Source: Parvibaculum sp. | GTDB taxonomy: Bacteria; Pseudomonadota; Alphaproteobacteria; Parvibaculales; Parvibaculaceae | Length of the DNA: 51,556 nt | Reading direction: 5' to 3' | Assembly (NCBI GenBank): GCA_030682415.1 | Contig: JAUXOE010000186.1 | Coordinates: 1-51,556 of the forward strand | Shown: positions 45,395-51,556 of the stretch, in pieces | Numbering within the stretch: the first letter of the stretch is position 1 | How the letters are laid out: the number at the start of each line of letters is the position of its first letter | Notes under the pieces: model-generated | Databases searched by the model: none | Seen by the model: the letters and a program-made list of their open reading frames with translations, nothing else | Told to the model about the DNA's origin: nothing | Program-made: the position numbers and the translations under genes

Positions 45395-46180
45395 CTACCG
45401 CCAGACTTTTCGTTTCTTCCAGCGCCGCTTGCCGCGCGCGCCCTGTTCCTTCAGTCCCAGATAGAATTCCCGGATATCCTCGTTCTCCAGCAGCCTTGTG
45501 CTGTCGCCTTCCATGACGATGCGGCCGACTTCGAGAACATAGCCGTAATCCGAAAGCTGCAGCGCCATGTTGGCGTTCTGCTCGACCAGCAGGATCGTCA
45601 CCCCCCGCTCCTCGTTGATGCGGCGAATGATGGCGAAAATCTCTTTCACAAGGCGCGGCGAGAGGCCGAGCGACGGTTCGTCGAGCAGCAGCACACGCGG
45701 GCGCGCCATCAGCGCGCGCGAAATCGCCAGCATCTGCTGTTCGCCGCCCGACAGCTGGCCGGCCTGCTGATGCATGCGCGTCTTCAGCACCGGGAAATAG
45801 GTGTAGACCAGCTCCAGATCTTCGGCGACGCCCTTGCGATCGTTGCGCAGATAGGCGCCCATCCTCAGATTGTCGCCGACCGACAATGTCGGGAAGACCT
45901 CGCGGCCTTCCGGCACATGGCTGACGCCGAGCCGCACGATCTTCGCCGGGTCGAGACCGTCGATGCGTTTGTCGCGATAGGCGATCGTGCCCTTTTGCGG
46001 GTCCATGATGCCCGATACCGTTTTCAGGATCGTCGTCTTGCCGGCGCCGTTGGCGCCCAGCACGGTGACGATCTGGCCCTCGCGCACATCGAGCGAGACG
46101 CCGCGGATCGCCATGATCGGCCCGTAAAAGGTCTCGACATTGCGCAGCGAGAGAATGACGGGTGCGTCGGGCCTGTTCAT
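45395..46180 (-). CDS. livF: ABC transporter ATPase LivF-like
   Basis: This 261-residue ATPase of the branched-chain-type importer has Walker A LGANGAGKTTILKTVSG, the LivF-specific VSHVPEGREVFPTLSVGDNL, signature LSGGEQQMLAISRALM and Walker B VLLLDEPSLGLSP. The H-loop region is ILLVEQNANMALQLSDYGYVLEVGRIV. The C-terminal tail is basic (LKEQGARGKRRWKKRKVWR), which is unusual for LivF. The start is at 46180, overlapping the livG stop by 4 nt. It forms the ABC pair with livG. Confidence 0.92.
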   Translation of the reverse strand: MNRPDAPVILSLRNVETFYGPIMAIRGVSLDVREGQIVTVLGANGAGKTTILKTVSGIMDPQKGTIAYRDKRIDGLDPAKIVRLGVSHVPEGREVFPTLSVGDNLRMGAYLRNDRKGVAEDLELVYTYFPVLKTRMHQQAGQLSGGEQQMLAISRALMARPRVLLLDEPSLGLSPRLVKEIFAIIRRINEERGVTILLVEQNANMALQLSDYGYVLEVGRIVMEGDSTRLLENEDIREFYLGLKEQGARGKRRWKKRKVWR

Positions 46181-46959
46181 GCGGCCTCCGTCTCGGTGTC
46201 GTCGCCGCCGAGATAGGCGCGGATCACTTCCGGATGCGCCTGCACCTCGGCCGGCGTGCCGGTGGCGATGACGCGGCCGTAATTCAGCGCCAGCACGCGG
46301 TCGGAGACCTCGTTGACGAGGTTCATGTCGTGCTCGACCATGATCACGGTGATGCCGAGAATGTTCTTGATGTCGGAAATCCAGAACGACATGTCCTCGG
46401 TCTCCTCGACATTGAGACCGGAGGAAGGTTCGTCGAGCAGCAGGATTTTCGGTTCGGTGCAAAGCGCGCGGCCAAGCTCGACCACCTTGCGCACGCCGTA
46501 GGGCAGATTGGCGATCATCTGGTCGCGGTAATGCTGCAGGTCGAGAAAGTCGATCACCTCCTCGATCTTGCGCCGATGCGCCAGTTCCTCGGCGCGCGTG
46601 GCCGGTCCGAAAAAGAGATGCGCGAAAGGCCCGGTGCGGCGATGCGCATGACGGCCCAGCATCATGTTGTCGAGCACGGTCGCCATGTCGAACAGCTCGA
46701 TATTCTGGAAGGTGCGCGCAATGCCGAGACCGGCGATGCGATGCGCCGGCAGGCCGGTAATGTCCTTGCCCTCGAAGCGAATGCGCCCGGATGTCGGCTG
46801 ATAGATGCGGCTGACCAGATTGAAGATCGTCGACTTGCCGGCACCGTTCGGGCCGATGATGGTGAAGATCTCACCCTTGTCGACGCCGAAGCTGACGCCG
46901 TCCACCGCCTTGATGCCGCCGAAATGAACCGCCAGATTTTCAACTTCGAGCAATGTCAT
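46177..46959 (-). CDS. livG: ABC transporter ATPase LivG-like
   Basis: This 260-residue partner ATPase has Walker A IGPNGAGKSTIFNLVSR, the LivG-type IARTFQNIELFDMATVLDNMMLGRH, signature region LPYGVRKVVELGRALC in place of LSGGQ, Walker B ILLLDEPSSGLNVEE and the H-loop IMVEHDMNLVNEVSDRVLALN. The divergent signature is normal for LivG. It overlaps livM and livF by 4 nt each (ATGA), so the genes are coupled. Confidence 0.92.
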   Translation of the reverse strand: MTLLEVENLAVHFGGIKAVDGVSFGVDKGEIFTIIGPNGAGKSTIFNLVSRIYQPTSGRIRFEGKDITGLPAHRIAGLGIARTFQNIELFDMATVLDNMMLGRHAHRRTGPFAHLFFGPATRAEELAHRRKIEEVIDFLDLQHYRDQMIANLPYGVRKVVELGRALCTEPKILLLDEPSSGLNVEETEDMSFWISDIKNILGITVIMVEHDMNLVNEVSDRVLALNYGRVIATGTPAEVQAHPEVIRAYLGGDDTETEAA

Positions 46960-48203
46960 CGGTTCTTCTCGCTGACCATGTAGCTCTTCTGGCGCCGGAA
47001 GGTGCCGCGTTTATAGAGCGGGAAAAGCTGGAAATAGGTTTTGATCTTCATCCAGCGGCCGTGCAGGCCCATCGGTTCGAGGATCACGAAGAGGATGATC
47101 ACCAGGCCGAAAATGCCGGATTCAAGGCCGGGCAGCTGGCCGACAACGGGCGGCAGGCTGTCTTTCGTCAACGAGATCAGCTGCGGCAGCACGACGATGA
47201 AGGCGGCGCCGAAAATCGCGCCATGCATCGAGGCCAGCCCGCCAATCACCGCCAGCACCAGCAGGTTGATCGACAGCAAGATCGTGAAGCCCTCGGGGCT
47301 GATGAAGAACAGCAGATGCGCATAGACGGCGCCGGCCAGTCCCGCCATGCCGGCCGAGATCGCGAAGGCGGTCGTCTTGTAGACGGCCAGATTGACGCCC
47401 ATGGCTTCGGCCGCCGTTTCGGAATCGCGAATGGCCATGAAGGCGCGGCCCGTCGAGGAGCGGCGGATGTTGAGCCCGGCCAGCAGTGTCAGCGCGAACA
47501 ACACCATGGCCAGGTAATACATCTTCTGCTCGCTGTCGAAGGTGTAGCCGAGGATCGAGGGATCGGAGAGCACGAAGCCCATATTGCCGCCGGTCAGCCC
47601 GTCCCAGCGCGCCAGCACTTCCTCGACGATGAAGGCGAAGGCATAGGTGGCGAAAGCGAGATAGATGCCGGTCATGCGGAGTGCCGGCAGGCCGATCACG
47701 ACGCCGAGCAGCGCCGACAGCAGGATCGCGGCCGGCAGCGTCACCAGCAGGTCGAAGCCCTGCGCCTGCAGCAGCGCCGCCGTGTAGGCGCCGCAGGCCA
47801 TGAAGGCCGCATGGCCGAGCGAAATCTGGCCGCACATGCCGAGCAGCAGGATCAAGCCGACACCGGCAATCGCATAGACATAGACAAAGGTGATCTGGCT
47901 CAGGAAATAGAGATCGAGCACGAAGGGCGCCGACAGCGCCGCAACGCCGAGAAGTCCGTACCAGAAGGCCGCATGGCCGCCCTCGCCATCGGCATTCTGG
48001 CGCAGGAGCACGGCGCCGAAGGCGACCGCATAGACGATCGCCAGCCCCAGCCAATGCGTCGAGGTCAGCGCGACCGGCGCGTAATGGGCCAGCGCGACAA
48101 GGATCGCCGCATAAAGCGCGAGCCCGGACCAGAAGCGTTTGGTGCCGCCAAAGGGAAAGAGGCGGGTGTCCTGGGCATAGTCGGTCTTGAACAGGAAGCG
48201 CAT
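46956..48203 (-). CDS. livM: ABC transporter permease LivM-like
   Basis: The permease has 415 residues and about ten membrane helices. The conserved LivM elements are LGMCGQISLGHAAFMACGAYTAALL, GLPALRMTGIYLAFATYAFAFIVEE, FMAIRDSETAAEAMGVNLAVYKTTAFAISA (the EAA-like ATPase contact) and NLLVLAVIGGLASMHGAIFGAAF. A polar N-terminal extension (MRFLFKTDYAQDTRLFPFGG) precedes the first helix. It starts 7 nt after the livH stop and overlaps livG by 4 nt. Confidence 0.92.
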   Translation of the reverse strand: MRFLFKTDYAQDTRLFPFGGTKRFWSGLALYAAILVALAHYAPVALTSTHWLGLAIVYAVAFGAVLLRQNADGEGGHAAFWYGLLGVAALSAPFVLDLYFLSQITFVYVYAIAGVGLILLLGMCGQISLGHAAFMACGAYTAALLQAQGFDLLVTLPAAILLSALLGVVIGLPALRMTGIYLAFATYAFAFIVEEVLARWDGLTGGNMGFVLSDPSILGYTFDSEQKMYYLAMVLFALTLLAGLNIRRSSTGRAFMAIRDSETAAEAMGVNLAVYKTTAFAISAGMAGLAGAVYAHLLFFISPEGFTILLSINLLVLAVIGGLASMHGAIFGAAFIVVLPQLISLTKDSLPPVVGQLPGLESGIFGLVIILFVILEPMGLHGRWMKIKTYFQLFPLYKRGTFRRQKSYMVSEKNR

Positions 48204-48210
48204 GTCGCTC

Positions 48211-49200
48211 TTACACCTTCTTGACGACGACGCGGCCGAAAATGCCCTCGGGCTTCAGCAGCAAGACGATCAGCAGCACCACATAGGCCGCCACATCCTT
48301 GAACCCTTCGGGCAGGTAGAAACCGGCCAGCGCCTCGACGATGCCGATGATCAGCCCGCCGACAATGGCGCCGGGGATCGAACCGAAGCCGCCCAGGATC
48401 GCGGCCGGAAAGGCCTTGAAGATGACGCCGAAACCCATCTGGGTATGAATGAAGGTGATCGGCGCCAGCAAGAGGCCGGCAAAGGCCGCGACACCGGCCG
48501 ACAGGCCCCAGATCAGCGTGTAGACGCGCTTGACGGGGATGCCCATGTAATAGGCCGCCAGCTGGTTTTCCGACGAGGCTTCCATGGCAACGCCGAGCCG
48601 CGTGTAGCGGAAGAAGAGAAAGAGAAAGCCGCAAAGCACGACGGTGCTGGCGATGATTGCCGCGTAATCCTGACTGACCACCAGCGCGCCGAGGCGCAGA
48701 TCGGCGCCCGAAAAGGGTGTCGCCAGCGCATAGGTGTCGGTGCCCCAGCCGGGCACCATGCTGACAACGGCGCGTATGACGAAACCGAAGCCCAGCGTCA
48801 CCATGACGATGGCAAAGACCGGCTGGCCGACCACCGGGCGAATGATGGCGCGGTCGGTCGCCATGCCGAACAGCACACCGCCCGCTACCGCCAGCGCCGC
48901 GCCGAGCCAGAAATTGAGGCCGTACATGGTGATGAAGGTGAAGGCGAGGAAGGCGCCGACCATCATCAACTCGCCTTGCGCGAAATTGATCGTTTCAGTG
49001 GCCTTGTAGATCAGCACGATGCCCAGCGCGACCAGCGCATAGACACAGCCATTGGCCGTGCCGCTGACGACCTGCTGCAGGTATTGCGTCAGCTGCGCGC
49101 CATCCATGACGCCGAAAAGCCAGAGTACCGGCGGCGAAAAGAACGCAATGACGGCGCTGGCCGAAAGCAGCCACCATATCCGTCCAAGAACTCTGTCCAT
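48211..49200 (-). CDS. livH: ABC transporter permease LivH-like
   Basis: The permease has 329 residues and about eight to nine membrane helices. QQVVSGTANGCVYALVALGIVLIYKATETINFAQGELMMVGAF is the family hallmark, followed by RPVVGQPVFAIVMVTLGFGFVIRAVV, MEASSENQLAAYYMGIPVKRVYTLIWGLSA (the ATPase-contact loop) and KAFPAAILGGFGSIPGAIVGGLIIG. A strong GGAGGGGA box precedes the ATG at 49200. It is the first gene of the minus-strand livH-livM-livG-livF-fadD-livK operon. Confidence 0.93.
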   Translation of the reverse strand: MDRVLGRIWWLLSASAVIAFFSPPVLWLFGVMDGAQLTQYLQQVVSGTANGCVYALVALGIVLIYKATETINFAQGELMMVGAFLAFTFITMYGLNFWLGAALAVAGGVLFGMATDRAIIRPVVGQPVFAIVMVTLGFGFVIRAVVSMVPGWGTDTYALATPFSGADLRLGALVVSQDYAAIIASTVVLCGFLFLFFRYTRLGVAMEASSENQLAAYYMGIPVKRVYTLIWGLSAGVAAFAGLLLAPITFIHTQMGFGVIFKAFPAAILGGFGSIPGAIVGGLIIGIVEALAGFYLPEGFKDVAAYVVLLIVLLLKPEGIFGRVVVKKV

Positions 49201-49510
49201 TCCCCTCCGCCCGCATCCCTTCCGTCGCACCGCCGGCCGCCGCCGGCGGCCTCCCCCTCCCAAGGGACGGCAAGCTTAGATAAACATGGGCGTGCCAATC
49301 AATTTTAATCGGCCGGTCGCCGCGAAAAAACAACCAGCTACACCTGACTGAATGTCAGCCCTATTCCTCTATCGGGTAGTGCCGCTGCGTCAGTCGGGCC
49401 CGGTTCATTTCTGCAGACCCGGCCGCACCCTCGCGGTCTTGTATTCAGCCGCCGGGCCGCTATGACTCTTGCAACCGAAACAGGCAGAGAACAACCGGGA
49501 GGCTCCGCTC
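49201..49510. promoter_or_regulatory. Divergent promoter region between livH and the crotonase gene
   Basis: These 310 bases hold no gene. For livH (minus) there is a perfect 7-bp hairpin GGCCGCC/GGCGGCC (49235-49251) in the leader and AT-rich TTGATT and TTTATC elements near 49270-49305, without convincing spacing. For the plus strand TTGTAT (49439-49444), 16 bp and TATGAC (49461-49466) is a fair promoter 45 nt before the crotonase start. A run of seven A lies near 49325. Confidence 0.4.
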
Positions 49511-50323
49511 ATGGAAGAGCGCATCAAGACGACAATCGTGGAAGGGGTCGCCGATGTGCGCCTCAGCCGCGCCGACAAGATGAACGCGCTCGACGATGCG
49601 ATGTTCATGGCCCTGCTCGAGACCGGCGAAAAGCTGAAAGCCGACAAGTCGGTCCGCGCCGTCGTTATTTCCGGTGAAGGCCGCGCCTTTTGCGCCGGGC
49701 TCGACATGGGCAATTTCGGCCGCATGGCCAGCGGCGAGCGCGAGGCGAACAAATCGGAGGTCACCGGCCGGCTCGAACAGCGCACCCATGGCATCGCCAA
49801 CCGGGCCCAATATGCGGCCCTTGTCTGGCGCGACGTTCCGGTGCCGGTCATTGCGGCGGTCCATGGCGTCGCCTTGGGCGGCGGCTTCCAGGTCGCGCTC
49901 GGCGCCGATATGCGCTTCGTGGCGCCCGGCACGCGTTTCTCGGTCATGGAAATCAAATGGGGCCTCGTCCCCGACATGGCCGGCATGTATCTGATGCGCG
50001 GTCTGGCGCGCGAGGACGTCATTCGCGACCTCACCTATACCGGCCGCATCTTCGAGACCGACGAGGCGCTGGCCTATGGTTTCGCCACCCGCATCTGCAA
50101 CGATCCTTACGCCGAGGCGCTGACGGTGGCGCGCGAGATCGCCGACAAGAGCCCGTCGGCCATTCGCGCCGCCAAGCGCATCCTCAACGACGCGCCGGAT
50201 GCTGACGCCGGTGCGATCCTGCTCGCCGAATCCGTCGAGCAGGACAAGCTCATCGGCGGCGCGCATCAGAAAGAAGCCATCATGGCCAATCTCGAAAAGC
50301 GCCGCCCGAATTTCGCCGGCTGA
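49511..50323 (+). CDS. Crotonase / enoyl-CoA hydratase family protein
   Basis: This 270-residue crotonase-fold enzyme acts on an acyl-CoA. The oxyanion-hole segments are GRAFCAGLDMGNFG and AAVHGVALGGGFQVALGADMRF. The acidic residues are Glu147 and Asp155 in VMEIKWGLVPDMAGM, the positions matching Glu196 and Asp204 of dienoyl-CoA isomerase, while the third acid of that enzyme (Asp176) is Gln127 here. So it may be an isomerase or hydratase variant. GGGAGG lies 8 nt before the ATG at 49511; the longer frame from 49469 is rejected. It diverges from the liv-fadD operon and precedes an NMO-like gene by 47 nt. Confidence 0.85.
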   Translation: MEERIKTTIVEGVADVRLSRADKMNALDDAMFMALLETGEKLKADKSVRAVVISGEGRAFCAGLDMGNFGRMASGEREANKSEVTGRLEQRTHGIANRAQYAALVWRDVPVPVIAAVHGVALGGGFQVALGADMRFVAPGTRFSVMEIKWGLVPDMAGMYLMRGLAREDVIRDLTYTGRIFETDEALAYGFATRICNDPYAEALTVAREIADKSPSAIRAAKRILNDAPDADAGAILLAESVEQDKLIGGAHQKEAIMANLEKRRPNFAG

Positions 50324-50370
50324 TCCGGCACTCCCGTATTCCACTCCATCGAAAACCGAAGGCAACACAC

Positions 50371-51345
50371 ATGAAGACGCGCATTACCGAACTTTTCGGC
50401 ATCCAGCACCCGATCATCCAGGGCGGCATGCATTTTGTCGGCCTCGCCGAAATGGCGGCCGCCGTTTCGAATGCCGGCGGGCTCGGCATCATCACGGCGC
50501 TGACGCAGCCGACGCCGAAGGATCTCGCCAACGAGATCGCCAAGTGCAGGAAGATGACCGACAAGCCGATCGGCGTGAACCTGACCTTCCTGCCGGGCTT
50601 CGCCAATCCGCCCTATCCTGAATATATCCAGGCGATCATCGATGGCGGTGTGCGCATCGTCGAAACGGCCGGCCGCAGCCCCGAAGCCTATATGCCGGCG
50701 ATGAAGGACGCGGGCATCAAGGTCATTCACAAATGCACGTCCGTCCGCCATTCGCTGAAGGCCGAGCGCATCGGCTGCGACGCGGTCAGCGTCGACGGGT
50801 TCGAATGCGGCGGCCATCCGGGCGAGGACGACATTCCGAACATGATCCTGCTGCCGCGCGCGGCCGAAGAATTGAAAATCCCCTTCGTCGCCTCGGGCGG
50901 CATGGGCACGGCCTCGCAGCTCGTCGCCTCGCTGGCGCTCGGTGCCGACGGCATCAACATGGGCACGCGCTTCATCGCAACGAAAGAAGCGCCGGTGCAT
51001 GACAATGTGAAGAAGGCGCTGATTGCGGCCAGCGAGCTCGACACCCGCCTGATCATGCGCCCGCTCAGGAACACCGAACGCGTGCTGGCGAATGCCGCGG
51101 TCGACAAGATCGTCGAGATCGAGCGCGAAAAAGGTGCCAGCCTCGGCATCGAGGACATTCGCGAACTGGTCGGCGGCGTCTATCCGCGCGTCATGCAGGG
51201 CGGCGAGATGGATGCGGGCGCCTGGAGCTGCGGCTTGGTGGCCGGCCTCATCCACGACATCCCGACCTGCAAGGAACTGATCGACCGCATCATGTCGGAA
51301 GCCGAAACGATCATCCGCCAGCGGCTCGACAAGCTCGTCGCCTGA
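50371..51345 (+). CDS. Nitronate monooxygenase (2-nitropropane dioxygenase) family protein
   Basis: This 324-residue FMN-binding TIM-barrel protein begins ITELFGIQHPIIQGGMHFVG and contains NAGGLGIITALTQPTPKDLANEI, CDAVSVDGFECGGHPGEDD (His of the NMO active site), VASGGMGTASQLVASLALGADGINMGTRFIA and GALSRG-like EAPVHDNVKKAL. Related proteins are nitronate monooxygenases and, by structure, FabK enoyl reductases. The function cannot be settled by sequence; placed after a crotonase it could act on an unsaturated CoA thioester. The clean ATG follows an AAGGCAACAC stretch. Confidence 0.85.
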   Translation: MKTRITELFGIQHPIIQGGMHFVGLAEMAAAVSNAGGLGIITALTQPTPKDLANEIAKCRKMTDKPIGVNLTFLPGFANPPYPEYIQAIIDGGVRIVETAGRSPEAYMPAMKDAGIKVIHKCTSVRHSLKAERIGCDAVSVDGFECGGHPGEDDIPNMILLPRAAEELKIPFVASGGMGTASQLVASLALGADGINMGTRFIATKEAPVHDNVKKALIAASELDTRLIMRPLRNTERVLANAAVDKIVEIEREKGASLGIEDIRELVGGVYPRVMQGGEMDAGAWSCGLVAGLIHDIPTCKELIDRIMSEAETIIRQRLDKLVA

Positions 51346-51350
51346 GCGCA

Positions 51351-51556
51351 ATGGCCTGGCGCCTCACCCATGGCCGCATCGCCGCGCATGTCGTTTCATG
51401 CGCGGCGGGCGCTGCCGTCGTCGTCGGCGCGGAGGCGCTGCTGCGTCTTGTGGGCGTGCCGCTGCCCTTCGATCCCGAATGGGCCTGGATCGACTTTCTC
51501 GGCATCGCGCTTGTCATCGGCGTGGTGACGGCGTCGTTCTTCTACAAGGATGTCGA
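51351..51556 (+). CDS. Membrane protein, N-terminal fragment
   Basis: An open frame starts at an ATG 5 nt after the NMO-like stop codon and runs off the right edge (68 codons). It has GC-rich third positions like its neighbours. Two hydrophobic stretches, HVVSCAAGAAVVVGAEALL and DFLGIALVIGVVTASFF, suggest a small membrane protein. No family is recognised from this fragment. Confidence 0.5.
   Translation, partial: MAWRLTHGRIAAHVVSCAAGAAVVVGAEALLRLVGVPLPFDPEWAWIDFLGIALVIGVVTASFFYKDV

Noticed and set aside
46953-48224. 423-codon plus-strand frame opposite livM
   Set aside because: Gln-, Arg- and Glu-rich shadow; livM is unambiguous.

Overview
The window looks like a piece of a high-GC alphaproteobacterial chromosome, most likely from the Hyphomicrobiales or a Parvibaculum-like relative. 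The evidence is the block lptC-lptA-lptB-rpoN-hpf-ptsN, a DUF1150 gene beside a small heat-shock gene, a short one-domain RNase D, an FzlA-like GST-fold protein beside queG, and a complex-I NDUFA9-type gene. I saw no insertion sequence, phage, CRISPR array or rRNA. One tRNA, Leu(CAG), is present. High GC makes long mirror ORFs opposite nearly every gene, and these are left out.

Layout. 1-5.5 kb: the translation cluster pheS (partial), rplT, rpmI and infC on the minus strand, interrupted by a VOC protein, an I78 lipoprotein, a flavin-dependent LLM monooxygenase, a small hypothetical gene and a glycerophosphodiesterase. 5.6-13 kb: a GT4 glycosyltransferase with a stand-alone GT9 N-terminal domain, an ABHD10-type hydrolase, an eRF1-domain-like protein, a YeeZ-like SDR, a TPR protein, queG, fzlA and an NDUFA9-type protein. 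13-19.2 kb: tRNA-Leu, RNase D, LPS transport (lptC, lptA, lptB), sigma-54, hibernation factor and the PTS-Ntr EIIA protein, closed by a strong terminator. 19.2-22.5 kb: DUF1150 and hsp20 (with a clear sigma-32-type promoter), diverging from sodB and a DASS anion transporter.

22.5-26.5 kb: a ferric-iron ABC transporter in a split arrangement, fbpC and fbpA on the minus strand and fbpB diverging on the plus strand. The fbpA promoter carries a three-repeat Pho box next to a Fur-like palindrome, the most informative regulatory site in the window. 26.6-38.6 kb: two unrelated RND export systems. The first (adaptor plus pump) is followed by an acetyl-CoA hydrolase/transferase and a GST. The second is led by a PadR regulator whose promoter is embedded in a helically phased array of TATAT-centred palindromes; its pump lacks parts of the usual proton-relay signature. 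38.6-42.3 kb: an FAH-family enzyme, recQ and a DUF3108 protein.

42.3-51.5 kb: a compact minus-strand operon livH-livM-livG-livF-fadD-livK in which a long-chain-type acyl-CoA ligase is built into a branched-chain-amino-acid-type ABC importer. Divergent to it are a crotonase and a nitronate-monooxygenase-family enzyme. Together with the FAH, LLM and acetyl-CoA hydrolase genes this suggests catabolism of carboxylic or fatty acids through CoA thioesters, but no substrate can be read from the sequence.

No wholly new system stands out. The best candidates for follow-up are the Pho/Fur double site at fbpA, the PadR operator array with its RND operon, the liv-fadD import-and-activate operon, the probable AUA start of infC, and the hairpin between rplT and pheS.
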